This document shows positions 27,000 to 35,497 of a DNA stretch of 43,234 nt, one piece after another. The stretch comes from Lentisphaerota bacterium. GTDB taxonomy: Bacteria > Verrucomicrobiota > Lentisphaeria > Oligosphaerales > JABHEG01. Within the stretch, counting starts at the first letter, position 1. Every line of letters begins with the position of its first letter. Made by a program: the position numbers and the translations under genes. The stretch spans positions 1-43,234 of the forward strand of contig JABHEG010000132.1 of assembly GCA_018676675.1 (NCBI GenBank), written 5' to 3'. Under the pieces are notes generated by a model. It did not search any database. It was not told where the DNA came from and was given only the letters and a program-made list of their open reading frames with translations.

Positions 27000-28485
27000 C
27001 CTCGGGGCCATCAGGCAGCGCGGCCGGCGCGGCCTCATGGCTGTCCGGCCAAGCTCCCCACCCGTCGTGAGGATGGAGCGGCCGGACCGGCATGTGCTTG
27101 GCCATCAACGTAAGTCCTCCCCAGGCAACCACGCACGTCACAACCCCGACGACGGTGCCGACCTTCAGCCACTGCCAGAAATCGAGACTCCGGCGGTGTC
27201 GCTTCTCGAAGACGCCTATCGCGATGACGTTAGCCGCTGAACCAATCATGGTCACATTCCCTCCCAGGCAGGCGCCGAACAGAAGTGCCCACCAGAGCGG
27301 GGTCGCCTGCAGTTCGCGCACGACGGGCATGAACGCCGCAACGAACACCACGTTGTCCACAAACGCAGAGCCGATCGCCGAGATGCCGAGGATCACCGGC
27401 AGCAACAGCGCCGGACTGCCGTGGAAGGCCGTCCCGAAGTCCCTGGCAACGCGTGACGCGACTCCCGTGTGCTCCAGGGCACCGGCCTTGGCAAAGAGCA
27501 TCATGAAGAAGAGGAGCTCCCACCAGTCCACCTCAACCTCGATGTAATGCTTAGCGCGCTCGTGACGCCACACCATGAGGATCCCGGCAATCGCCAGTGG
27601 CGCCGTCATCAGCAAGGTGTTCTGTTCGAGGTCAAGCAGGGCCTCAAGCCGATGGTGGAAAGCGATCGCTGCCACCGTGACAACGAAAATCACCAACCCT
27701 TTACGGTACGGCACTCGGACCAGAGGGCCGAGAGCCTGCTTCTGCTGACGCCGCTCTTCCAGGCGTTCGGAGAGCTCACGGATCTCCCGCCGGAACCAGA
27801 CCAGAAGCACGCCGACAGCCGTCAACAGGCATGCCAACATCACAGGAAACGCCCAGATGAGGAAATCCTCAAAGGTGAACCCCGCCCGGTGACTGATCAG
27901 CAACCCGACCGGGTTCCCGATCATGGTCCCCGCCGAGCCGATGTTGGTAGCCATCACGGCCATGATCAGGAATGGTGTAGCTGAGACGCGGAGGGTGTCG
28001 CAGACCTGGAAAACCAGGGCGCAGACAAAGACGATCGAGGTGACCTCGTCCACCGCGCATGCCAGCAGAGCTGACAGCACCATGACGGTGACAGCAAACG
28101 CCGTTCCGGTCATATGGTGCATCCCCACAATCAACTGGATGATCCAGGAGAAGAACCCCAATTCCTTGAGCACGCCGACCGTGATCATCATGCCGACCAA
28201 AAACAGGATGACAGGCAGCTCGCAGGACTCGACGAACCGGTCAAGGGTGAGAACGTCGCAGGAGAAGAGAGCTGCAATGCCGAGAAACGCGACCGCCAGC
28301 CGGAACTCCCAAAACAGCAACGTTGCCAACACAGTCATCGCGAAAACCGTGCAGGCAATGACTTGCGGCCCCGTGTAATCCAGAGCTCGAACAAACAGGG
28401 CCGTGCTCGCGCTGAGAACGAGAACTAGCATTCCCCGAACGAACATCTGCTTCGGGGTCAGGCCCTTGTGTCGAACCGACGGCAT
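26989..28485 (-). CDS. ArsB/NhaD-type ion transporter (SLC13-like)
   Basis: The 498-residue protein has about a dozen hydrophobic helices. Features typical of the ion transporter superfamily ArsB/NhaD/CitT group include VDEVTSIVF, NIGSAGTMIGNPVGLLI, FVDNVVFVAAFMP and GGNVTMIGSAANVIAIG, the paired helix-hairpin Asn-Thr/Ser repeats. The N-terminus starts MPSVRHKGLTPKQ, and GGGAG precedes the ATG. The last ~40 residues are a soluble tail. It lies 6 bases after the EIIA-CBS gene, so the two probably form an operon. Na+/H+ exchange is more likely than arsenite export because no ars gene is near, but the ion is not proven. Confidence 0.87.
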   Translation of the reverse strand: MPSVRHKGLTPKQMFVRGMLVLVLSASTALFVRALDYTGPQVIACTVFAMTVLATLLFWEFRLAVAFLGIAALFSCDVLTLDRFVESCELPVILFLVGMMITVGVLKELGFFSWIIQLIVGMHHMTGTAFAVTVMVLSALLACAVDEVTSIVFVCALVFQVCDTLRVSATPFLIMAVMATNIGSAGTMIGNPVGLLISHRAGFTFEDFLIWAFPVMLACLLTAVGVLLVWFRREIRELSERLEERRQQKQALGPLVRVPYRKGLVIFVVTVAAIAFHHRLEALLDLEQNTLLMTAPLAIAGILMVWRHERAKHYIEVEVDWWELLFFMMLFAKAGALEHTGVASRVARDFGTAFHGSPALLLPVILGISAIGSAFVDNVVFVAAFMPVVRELQATPLWWALLFGACLGGNVTMIGSAANVIAIGVFEKRHRRSLDFWQWLKVGTVVGVVTCVVAWGGLTLMAKHMPVRPLHPHDGWGAWPDSHEAAPAALPDGPEEPR

Positions 28486-28491
28486 ACGTGC

Positions 28492-29418
28492 CTACTCCCT
28501 CAGGACTTTGGTGATGAAATCCTCAATGGCAATCACGCCTACGAGTTCCTCGCCCCGGAGCACCAGCACCTGGCGGACACCGCGCTTGCACATACCTTTG
28601 GCCACCTCAATGGCCGGCGAGTCCTCAGAAACGGTCACGTAGTCATCGCTCATGATGTCGGCCAGCCAGGTTTTTCCCTCGTTGCGCAGGAGCTCGGCGA
28701 AGGGCTCGAAATTGATGATCGGAGAAAGGTCCTGCATCCAAAGGATGTAGTCGGGGAGACAGACCTTGAGCAAGGCGTCGGCGGTCACGAGGCCCGCGAG
28801 TCGGCCATCGGTATCGACCACGGGCAGGTCAGCAAGCTGATGGCGAACGAACAGGTCAATGGCCGCCTCGCAGGTGTCGTCGGAATGGACGCTGACAAAC
28901 TGCCTCCGCATGATGTCTCCCGCGCAGACATAGTCCGGCAGAATCAAGCCGCCGCGGTCGAAGAAATGCCAGACTTTCTCGCCGCTATCCAGGTCAGCGA
29001 CTTTGTCGGCCGTGCCGGGGACCTGCAGGATTCCGGCCAGAGAGCTGACCGCCTGGAGATAGGCAGCGGGGGAGTCGTGCGGCGTCAGCACGAGAATGAT
29101 CAGCTTGACCACCCCCCCGACATCGTCACTGAAGCGTACCCCCTTCTGCGACGTCGACACGGCAACAACAAGCCGCTGCAGGCCGCGGATACGAGCATGC
29201 GGAAGAGCGATGCCCGGCGCCAGGACGGAAGGCATCTCGTCCTCGCGCTCAATAGCCAATTTCACGACCTGATCCAGCTGCCCCTGCCCCAACGCCGGCC
29301 CCAGCGCGCGTACCATCTCACAGATCAGTTCATCACGGTCGACAATGGGCGTGTGGCAAAGAACCTGGTAGGACGTGAAGAGCGAAGAAAAACTGGCTCC
29401 ATTTGTGGAGTCGGCCAT
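28492..29418 (-). CDS. PTS EIIA (PtsN-type) domain fused to a CBS pair
   Basis: The protein has 308 residues. Residues about 10-150 are a mannitol/fructose-type EIIA domain with the phosphorylatable His74 in GIALPHARI. Residues about 170-308 hold two CBS domains (DIMRRQFVSVHSDDTCEAAI, then DIMSDDYVTVSEDSPAIEVA), which usually bind adenosyl ligands. It is probably a cytosolic regulator that links PTS phosphorylation and energy state to the transporter encoded just downstream. The start at 29418 has an AGGGAG site; ATG 29436 is in frame but has none. No EI, HPr or PTS permease is in the window. Confidence 0.87.
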   Translation of the reverse strand: MADSTNGASFSSLFTSYQVLCHTPIVDRDELICEMVRALGPALGQGQLDQVVKLAIEREDEMPSVLAPGIALPHARIRGLQRLVVAVSTSQKGVRFSDDVGGVVKLIILVLTPHDSPAAYLQAVSSLAGILQVPGTADKVADLDSGEKVWHFFDRGGLILPDYVCAGDIMRRQFVSVHSDDTCEAAIDLFVRHQLADLPVVDTDGRLAGLVTADALLKVCLPDYILWMQDLSPIINFEPFAELLRNEGKTWLADIMSDDYVTVSEDSPAIEVAKGMCKRGVRQVLVLRGEELVGVIAIEDFITKVLRE

Positions 29419-29517
29419 GCTGTCTCCCTGGCTCATGACGACACAGTCCTATGGTCTTGAAGGTAATGGCCCAATGAACAGTCAGCAAGGCCCTTTCGTG
29501 CCGTGGGCATAAAGGGG

Positions 29518-29635
29518 CAGTTACGTGGAGAAGAACTCCAAGATGGCTCGACGGAGTCTCTCCCTCCAGGGGTTCTCTGGGCCATCTGTGGCCGATGGAG
29601 GGAGAGACTCCGTCGAGCCGCTTCACGTAGCTGAG
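29518..29635. repeat. Palindromic MITE/REP-like element, copy A
   Basis: The ~118-base element has perfect 24-base inverted arms at 29545-29568 and 29596-29619 (each contains GACGGAGTCTCTCCC or its complement) around a 27-base loop. Its outer ends also match as inverted repeats (CAGTTACGTG and the complement of CACGTAGCTG). It is nearly identical to copy B at 34870-34988 in reverse orientation, with both arms identical. It lies 45 bases after the stop of the GH36-like gene and may also act as a terminator. No transposase is encoded in it. Confidence 0.88.
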
Positions 29636-29680
29636 CCATTGCCCGTGGGCGATTCGCGTCCAGTCCGCATTCCTCGCAGA

Positions 29681-31969
29681 TCACTGGATGTGCTTGAACT
29701 GCACCGACCAGCCGTTATCCTCCCTGGCAAAATCGAGCCGCTTCTTGATGACCAGGGAGTTGTCTCGGGCATCCTTGGCAACCCAGAGCTCCCGGGGGTC
29801 CACCACGGCAAGTCCGGCAGGAGCTCTCAGGAAGACATGCCCAACCTCGGTCCCAGGGCGCCAGGCATGCCCGAAGAGCGTCATGCTGTCGGCATCCCAC
29901 TGACAACGTCGGACCTCCATTTCACCCATCAGAATGTGCATATCCGTGCCCAGCAGTCCGGGACGCGCCGCGTCACCGGTCAAACGATAGACGCGCACAC
30001 TGGCGGCCGGCACGACAGCTTCGACGCTCCCGCTGAACGTCCCGACGTACTGCTGATTCCAGAACTCCCAAACCGCCAGTTGCTGCTCAGGATCAACCCC
30101 CAACTGCTCCCAGGCAATGTCCTGCCGGAGCTCATGTGCCCCGAAGTTGTAGACGGCCAGGACGTGATACTGCCCCCATGCGGTGGCGATGTGGCGGTGG
30201 AACAGATGCGGGTGGTCCGGGTGCGGCGTATCGAAGAGATCCAGGGGCTTGGCCACGTCGCGAGGCCGCGGGAACGTCTTGCGCAAGATGTCGAGCCGGT
30301 CGGGTGCCATTCGATCAATGTCGTCACCGACCATGGCTGGGCTGCCGCCGAGGGTGTGAATCGTGGCGTGGAGCCGGGCATCTTCGAGGGGCAACGGCGA
30401 ATCCACAGTCAGGACGTTTCCTGAGTCATTGATATAGAGTTTGCGATGGGTGTAATAGGAACAGGCTTGGTTGCGCAAGGCGAACAGTGGGCCGGTCCAG
30501 AAGCCACTGCTGTTGATCACGAAACTCGCCGGATAAAAGAACGAGTCCGGACTGATCTGACGCCCTTCTCCGAAATCGTTCCCCGTCCGAATGGCATCGA
30601 CAATTCCGGCATTGTGAACCATGGGGCCACTGCTGCTGAGGAGGTAGGTGTCGTCGCCGCATGCCTCCCGGATGACACGCAGGAAGCTCTGGTATGCTTC
30701 CGGACCGGCGACCAGCTGTTGGTCATGGTGAGAGTCATAGACATGGGGGCCAATGGCTCCGGCACCGGCATTGAGAAAATCGATCATGTAGTAACGGACA
30801 CCCCACTCGCGGTACGTCGTGAACACCTTCCGAATCCATGCCTGCGCACGCGGGTGGCTGGGGTCCAGCGCATAGATGCACGGGCGTTTCGCTTTGGGTA
30901 GCCGTCCGTGGTCGCCGTAGCTCCACTCGGGACGCACGACCATCAGCTCGCCGTCCCGTTCCAGGAGTGCGTCACCCAGCTCCTCGACCGTGTCTTCCAG
31001 CGCCGAGCAGATGTAGAACGGCCCGCACCACAGCCCCAGACGGAATCCCAGTTCATTCAGTTTGGCCGCAAGCCCCTCAGGGCCGCTTGGGAAGTTCTCG
31101 TAGTTCCAGCTCAACCAGTCACCCGGCGTACCGCCGGCAAGATTGCCGATGCTGACCCACACATACCGCAAGTCGTGCCCTCCGAGGCGTTCCCGCATGG
31201 CCCGGCAATTGCGCAACAATGTGGCCTCGTAGTTCTCAACGTTGAACGCGTCCACCCATGACCAGCCCAGCCAACCAAGTGGCACGTCTTCCCACGTACG
31301 AGGCGCGCACCGCTCGGCAGCTCGGTCAGCCCAGCTCTCCAGTTGAGCATAGGGACAGGTTCCGAGCGAAAGCGTAAATGCCTCAATCTCAGTCATTTCA
31401 CCGCCCCCCAGCTCCCAACCGGCGTAGTCGCACGAGGCTTCCAGACTCAACAGGCGCCCGGCTTCATCGGCGGTGTGGGCCACCACCGTGTCGGCCCGGC
31501 AGAAGGTCACGAACCCCACCTGCAACGCACGCCGCGAAACGGAGTTGTAGAACTGCGCCTTGATCTTGCTGTCGCGTGGACACTCAGGATCGGCCAGGCG
31601 ATGGACAGCCCGCTGTTTGATCACACCAGGCAGTGGCTGAACAACCGTTGCAGAGGGATCCCAAAGGTCCACTTCACCAGCCAGAGCGAAAGGCCTGACC
31701 AAACCAAGCGACAGTGCGGTCTCCGACGTGTTCTGCAGAATGGACCACAGTTCCAGAGTCTCCCCTCCATCGCGTTCACGCGCCGTGAACGACCAAAGCA
31801 ACCCGATGTCCGCAAACTGGAGAATGGCCTCGGAAGCGGATGTCTGGATGGCCGCGGAGGCCGTGTGGGTTTGCCCATTCACAATCACGGACGCGGACCA
31901 TGGCCCGATCAACACCCCGTTGTGCTCAAAGCTGAAATGGCCGCTCTGCTCGTCGAGTGAGATTCCCAT
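29681..31969 (-). CDS. GH36/GH27-type (alpha-galactosidase-like) hydrolase, no signal peptide
   Basis: The protein has 762 residues. An N-terminal beta-sandwich (about 1-230) precedes a barrel with PLGWLGWSWVDAF, LGFRLGLWCGPFY and YYMIDFLNAG, where Asp in YMIDF is the candidate nucleophile. RTGNDFGEGR carries the candidate acid/base Asp. A C-terminal beta domain follows. This order is that of clan GH-D alpha-galactosidases. The first residues (MGISLDEQSGHF) show no leader, so it probably acts on imported oligosaccharides. An AAGGAATAGG site precedes the ATG, and the gene lies 12 bases after the sulfatase at 31982. It is the last gene of a three-gene minus-strand cassette. Confidence 0.83.
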   Translation of the reverse strand: MGISLDEQSGHFSFEHNGVLIGPWSASVIVNGQTHTASAAIQTSASEAILQFADIGLLWSFTARERDGGETLELWSILQNTSETALSLGLVRPFALAGEVDLWDPSATVVQPLPGVIKQRAVHRLADPECPRDSKIKAQFYNSVSRRALQVGFVTFCRADTVVAHTADEAGRLLSLEASCDYAGWELGGGEMTEIEAFTLSLGTCPYAQLESWADRAAERCAPRTWEDVPLGWLGWSWVDAFNVENYEATLLRNCRAMRERLGGHDLRYVWVSIGNLAGGTPGDWLSWNYENFPSGPEGLAAKLNELGFRLGLWCGPFYICSALEDTVEELGDALLERDGELMVVRPEWSYGDHGRLPKAKRPCIYALDPSHPRAQAWIRKVFTTYREWGVRYYMIDFLNAGAGAIGPHVYDSHHDQQLVAGPEAYQSFLRVIREACGDDTYLLSSSGPMVHNAGIVDAIRTGNDFGEGRQISPDSFFYPASFVINSSGFWTGPLFALRNQACSYYTHRKLYINDSGNVLTVDSPLPLEDARLHATIHTLGGSPAMVGDDIDRMAPDRLDILRKTFPRPRDVAKPLDLFDTPHPDHPHLFHRHIATAWGQYHVLAVYNFGAHELRQDIAWEQLGVDPEQQLAVWEFWNQQYVGTFSGSVEAVVPAASVRVYRLTGDAARPGLLGTDMHILMGEMEVRRCQWDADSMTLFGHAWRPGTEVGHVFLRAPAGLAVVDPRELWVAKDARDNSLVIKKRLDFAREDNGWSVQFKHIQ

Positions 31970-31981
31970 TGCGCCTATTCC

Positions 31982-33415
31982 TTACCACGTTCCCGAGAGA
32001 TAACTGGGGTACTGCCAACCACCTTCCGGCGAGCCATGTCCAGGGGGTGGGACGGCATCGTTCTCGGCAGTCAGGCGGCTCAGCTTCTCAGGTTCAGCAA
32101 TCCAGTCGTCAGTCTGGGTCATCCATTCACGCAGCGCGTTCTTCAGACGCTCTTCCACCTCGGAGAGCTCAACCTTGCCGGCCAGGTTCTCAAATTCCCA
32201 GGGATCAGCCACCAAGTCGTAGAGCTGGAATTCAGGTGGATTCAGCCAGGTCGCGTAGACCTGCTGAACGCGCTCGGGGGCATCCCGAAGCTCCTCTGTG
32301 CTCGGACAACCGCAGTAGGGCGGCCGAGCCTGCCCGAGGTAGCACTCAACCCCGGGGTCCGGGCGATCCCGGACCGGCGACCAAATCAGCTTGTAGCGCC
32401 GGTCCCGGATCGCTCGTTGAGGAAAATGGAGGAAAGCAACGTCCGAGTTCCGCTCCACCGCCAGGTAGTCGCGAAATCCACAGCTATCCCCCTCAAGCAG
32501 CGGGACCAAGCTGCAACCTGGAAGCTCATCGTTGGGGGGGAGTCCGGCGACTTCCAGAAAGGTCGGCAGGAAGTCGATGGTGGAGACCAGCTCATCACAG
32601 CGCCTCCCCTGCCCCGCAACACCTGGCCAACGAACCATGAGCGGGATCTTCACACCCGCCTCCAGCGGCCAGATCTTGCCGCGCGCCATCTGTGCCCCGT
32701 GGTCCCCGATGAAGATCACCAAGGTGTTCTCTGCTCGACCGGAATGCGCCAGTGCTTCCAGAAGTTCGCCCACACAGCCATCCAGCCTCTGAACGCAATT
32801 GTAGTAGCTCGCCGCGTACTCCTGGATCCGCTGGTTGGTCATCCCGATGTAAGGCATCACCGTCACGTCACCAGGCCCCACTGGATTCTCGGGTCTGCCG
32901 TCAACCTGATCCTGGAAGGGCCAGTGCGTATCCGGAAGGTTGACGGTCAGGAAAAACGGGCTGTCGCCTGCCGACTCGATGAAGGTCGCGGCGTGATCCG
33001 CGTATTCTCCCAGATTCTGCTTTGCGAAGTTCGCACCCTCGATGGCCCGGTAGTCAACATAGTCCTCAACGACCGAGGCCGGGTTCACATGGGTCTTCCC
33101 GATCAGGCCCGTGGCATACCCCGCCTCCTGCAGGATGGAATACGTCGTCGGGAAGCGCCTGAACATGGTGTACGCATGCGTCGCCAGACCGATCTGCCCA
33201 TTCTGATGCGGGTAAAGGCCGGTGAAAATTGTGCTCCGAGATGGGCTGCACACGGACTGCGTGATGTAGGCATTCTCGAACAGCACGCCGTCCCTGGCCA
33301 GGGAATCCAGATGCGGAGTGGGGACATTCGTGTCTCCGTAACACGAGAGATCCTGCCCCGTGTCTTCAGACACGATCAGGAGAATATTGGGACGCGGCTG
33401 GTTGGTTTGTTCCAT
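31982..33415 (-). CDS. Type I sulfatase with CSPSR signature
   Basis: A 477-residue sulfatase of the alkaline phosphatase-like superfamily. Cys56-Ser-Pro-Ser-Arg60 is the canonical formylglycine motif, followed by STIFTGLYPHQNG. Metal-site segments are IVSEDTGQDL and IFIGDHGAQMARGKIW. It starts MEQTNQPRPNILL, with GGAG 8 bases upstream; a GTG at 33442 would overlap the previous gene and has no better site. There is no signal peptide, so it is probably cytoplasmic. It is the middle gene of the cassette: 23 bases after the other sulfatase and 12 bases before the GH36-like gene. Confidence 0.92.
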   Translation of the reverse strand: MEQTNQPRPNILLIVSEDTGQDLSCYGDTNVPTPHLDSLARDGVLFENAYITQSVCSPSRSTIFTGLYPHQNGQIGLATHAYTMFRRFPTTYSILQEAGYATGLIGKTHVNPASVVEDYVDYRAIEGANFAKQNLGEYADHAATFIESAGDSPFFLTVNLPDTHWPFQDQVDGRPENPVGPGDVTVMPYIGMTNQRIQEYAASYYNCVQRLDGCVGELLEALAHSGRAENTLVIFIGDHGAQMARGKIWPLEAGVKIPLMVRWPGVAGQGRRCDELVSTIDFLPTFLEVAGLPPNDELPGCSLVPLLEGDSCGFRDYLAVERNSDVAFLHFPQRAIRDRRYKLIWSPVRDRPDPGVECYLGQARPPYCGCPSTEELRDAPERVQQVYATWLNPPEFQLYDLVADPWEFENLAGKVELSEVEERLKNALREWMTQTDDWIAEPEKLSRLTAENDAVPPPGHGSPEGGWQYPSYLSGTW

Positions 33416-33438
33416 GGTGCGGTCTCCGTCTCTGGGTC

Positions 33439-34761
33439 TCACTCACAGCGGTCCAGGAAGTCGTCCCCGATCTCCTCCAGCCGCTCTTTGAGCTGAGTAT
33501 GCAGCCGGCCACGCGTGTCGACGTGCTCTGGGGCATCGATCAGGTTCTCAAGCTCAAATGGATCGCGCCCCAGGTCGAACAGCTGGCTTGGGCCACGGGT
33601 CAGGTAAACCGTGTAAAGCCACTGCCCCGAGCGAATGGCCCGGAAGCAGCTCTCCGGCCGAGGCGGATAGAAGATGCCATCCTGCTGGATGATCGTGGCG
33701 TCATCGCCGATGTCGGTGGCTCCCGTGAGAAGACCGCTCAAATCGCTTCCCTGAACCGTATCGGGGACAGGAACACCCAGGAGTCCAAGCAGCGTCGGCA
33801 TGAAGTCAACGGCCCCGATCAAACCATCCGCGACACGCCCAGCGGGCACCATTCCCGGCCAATGCACGATCAATGGGATGTTTGCGGACTCCTCCTCCGG
33901 CCGGCATTTCTGCATTGCACCGTGACTGCCCATCATGTCGCCGTGGTCAGAGAAGTAGAAAATCAAGGTCGAGTCGAGCTGTCCGGCCTCCTCAAGGGCC
34001 GCGAGGATACGCCCGATATTGTCGTCCATATTGCTGATCTCGGCGTAGTAACCGCGCGTACACTGTTCGAAGAAATCGGCACGAGGATGATCTGCAGCAA
34101 AGTTGGGAGGCAACGTCAGGGGCTTGTCTGCAAACGCCTTCATGTAGGTGGGCGGAGCGACGTAGGGATCCCCGGGGGAGAGCTGCGTGTTGATCGAATG
34201 CGGCGGCTCAAACGACATCACGTGAAACCACGGCTCACCCTTGGGCCGGTGCCGGAGCCACTCGATGGTCAGATCCGTAATCGCATCCGTCTGGTAACCG
34301 TCCAGCGTCCGGACCGGGTGCGGGTGGTCGCCTACCGAATAGGTGGTCTTGAAGAAGTCGTTTGAGTTCTCCCAGCCCAGCCAGTCATCCCAACCGGGCC
34401 GGAAGTAGGGCGACACGTAGTGGCACGGGCAGTCTCCGCCGGACAGGTGCCACTTGCCCATGTGAGAGGTGTGGTAGCCATGCTCATGCAGGACCTCCGC
34501 CAGCTCGGGCTGATGCGGGAGCAACGGGCGGAAAAGCGATGTGACGCCATGCGTGTGGACGTACTGGCCCGTGTACAGGGTGGCTCGGAAGGGGGCACAC
34601 AGCGGACAGGTTGTGTAGGCGTTGGTGAAACGGGTCCCACCAGCCGCCAACCGATCAAGGTGAGGGGTCTCGATATTCGGGTCCCCTGCACAGCTCATCG
34701 CCGAACCACGGTGTTGATCCGAGAAGATCCAGAGGATGTTTGGCAGGGATGCAGGAGGCAT
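33439..34761 (-). CDS. Type I sulfatase with CAPFR signature
   Basis: The protein has 440 residues. Cys55-Ala-Pro-Phe-Arg59 keeps the Cys, Pro and Arg of the formylglycine motif but has Phe where Ser is usual. Metal-site segments are WIFSDQHRGS and FYFSDHGDMMGSHG. The start at 34761 (MPPASLPNIL) has a GAGG site 5-6 bases upstream; ATG 34800 lacks one. No signal peptide is seen. It is the first gene of the minus-strand cassette and begins 109 bases from palindromic element copy B, which sits in its upstream region. Confidence 0.9.
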   Translation of the reverse strand: MPPASLPNILWIFSDQHRGSAMSCAGDPNIETPHLDRLAAGGTRFTNAYTTCPLCAPFRATLYTGQYVHTHGVTSLFRPLLPHQPELAEVLHEHGYHTSHMGKWHLSGGDCPCHYVSPYFRPGWDDWLGWENSNDFFKTTYSVGDHPHPVRTLDGYQTDAITDLTIEWLRHRPKGEPWFHVMSFEPPHSINTQLSPGDPYVAPPTYMKAFADKPLTLPPNFAADHPRADFFEQCTRGYYAEISNMDDNIGRILAALEEAGQLDSTLIFYFSDHGDMMGSHGAMQKCRPEEESANIPLIVHWPGMVPAGRVADGLIGAVDFMPTLLGLLGVPVPDTVQGSDLSGLLTGATDIGDDATIIQQDGIFYPPRPESCFRAIRSGQWLYTVYLTRGPSQLFDLGRDPFELENLIDAPEHVDTRGRLHTQLKERLEEIGDDFLDRCE

Positions 34762-34869
34762 GTCGACCTCGTTTGGCTCACCGGTGAACGCACGACACAT
34801 TGCGGTAAACCAAGATGCCGGGACAGGACCGACGAATCAAGCGCGTGCACGAAGGAGTACGTGGTAACC

Positions 34870-34988
34870 CTCAGCTATATGGGGCGGCTCGACGGAGTCT
34901 CTCCCTCCATCAGGCGTAGATGGCCCAGAGGATCCCTGGAGGGAGAGACTCCGTCGAGCCATCTTGGGGTTCTCCCCCCACGTAACTG
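34870..34988. repeat. Palindromic MITE/REP-like element, copy B
   Basis: The reverse-orientation partner of copy A. Its 24-base arms at 34886-34909 and 34937-34960 are identical to those of copy A, its loop is also 27 bases with about 6 differences, and its outer ends are related. It lies in the divergent region between the sulfatase cassette and the plus-strand block that begins at 35207. Confidence 0.88.
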
Positions 34989-35060
34989 AGGCATCGCGGT
35001 ACGTGCTCCCCTCCGGGCTGGCGAAGGCCAACCCACGTGGTAGGTTCACTCAAGCGAGCG

Positions 35061-35121
35061 CCATCCCGAACAGAGCCGTGACTTACGGGACCGGCCTTCC
35101 GGGCCACCATCCCGAACAGAG
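35061..35121. repeat. 15-base direct repeat in divergent region
   Basis: CCATCCCGAACAGAG occurs at 35061-35075 and 35107-35121, with starts 46 bases apart. The rest of the 34762-35206 gap holds element B and no gene that I can support. The pair could be operator half-sites for the divergent promoters or a small duplication. Confidence 0.4.
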
Positions 35122-35206
35122 TCGCGGCTCGGACGGACAGCCCGATGCCAACACGAGAGGGAACGTCGGACACGGTGGCGGGCCACTGAACGATAGGACG
35201 GATTCA

Positions 35207-35497
35207 GTGATTCACTTTTGGGGGAACATTCTGGAAGGGATTCTCTGGCTTTCCATCGCCGGAGCGATTCTCATCCGGAATCACGGGAAGAAGGGCCTTC
35301 GGCGGGGCCTCGCGAACCGCGCAGCCGTGGCATTCTTCTGGTTCGGGATCTCTGATTTCATCGAGGTCAGCACGGGAGCCTGGTACAAGCCACTCGGATT
35401 ACTTGTTCTCAAAGCAGCGTGCGTGGGTGCACTTCTTCACTGCCTGGTCGCCTACAACGCGCTGAACCGGTCCCCGCAACAAGGGAAGACCCAATGA
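35207..35497 (+). CDS. Small membrane protein (about 96 residues)
   Basis: It begins at GTG 35207 with an AGGACGG-like site. Two or three hydrophobic segments are visible (WGNILEGILWLSIAGAIL, AAVAFFWFGISDFIEV, PLGLLVLKAACVGALLHCLV), and the short basic stretch NHGKKGLRRG lies between the first two. I do not recognise the family. Its TGA overlaps the next ATG at 35494 as ATGA, so the two genes are coupled. The frame is open further upstream, but that part has no codon character and crosses repeat B. Confidence 0.68.
   Translation: MIHFWGNILEGILWLSIAGAILIRNHGKKGLRRGLANRAAVAFFWFGISDFIEVSTGAWYKPLGLLVLKAACVGALLHCLVAYNALNRSPQQGKTQ

Noticed and set aside
26989..28485. Transporter as an arsenite exporter
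   Set aside because: No arsR, arsC or arsA gene is near; the EIIA-CBS neighbour fits ion or Na+/H+ control better.
28468..29460. 330-codon plus-strand frame opposite the EIIA-CBS gene
   Set aside because: The EIIA and CBS motifs on the minus strand are unambiguous. The plus frame translates to no known fold and has no start site.
32036..33496. 486-codon plus-strand frame antisense to the CSPSR sulfatase
   Set aside because: The minus strand encodes an intact sulfatase with all motifs. The plus frame has no family pattern.
29518..34988. Cassette as a classical composite transposon
   Set aside because: The bracketing elements are about 118 bases with no transposase, and no target-site duplication could be identified.
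34964..35206. Upstream extension of the small membrane protein (open to 34964)
   Set aside because: This part crosses the end of repeat B, has no codon character and no ribosome site. The GTG at 35207 begins the hydrophobic protein.
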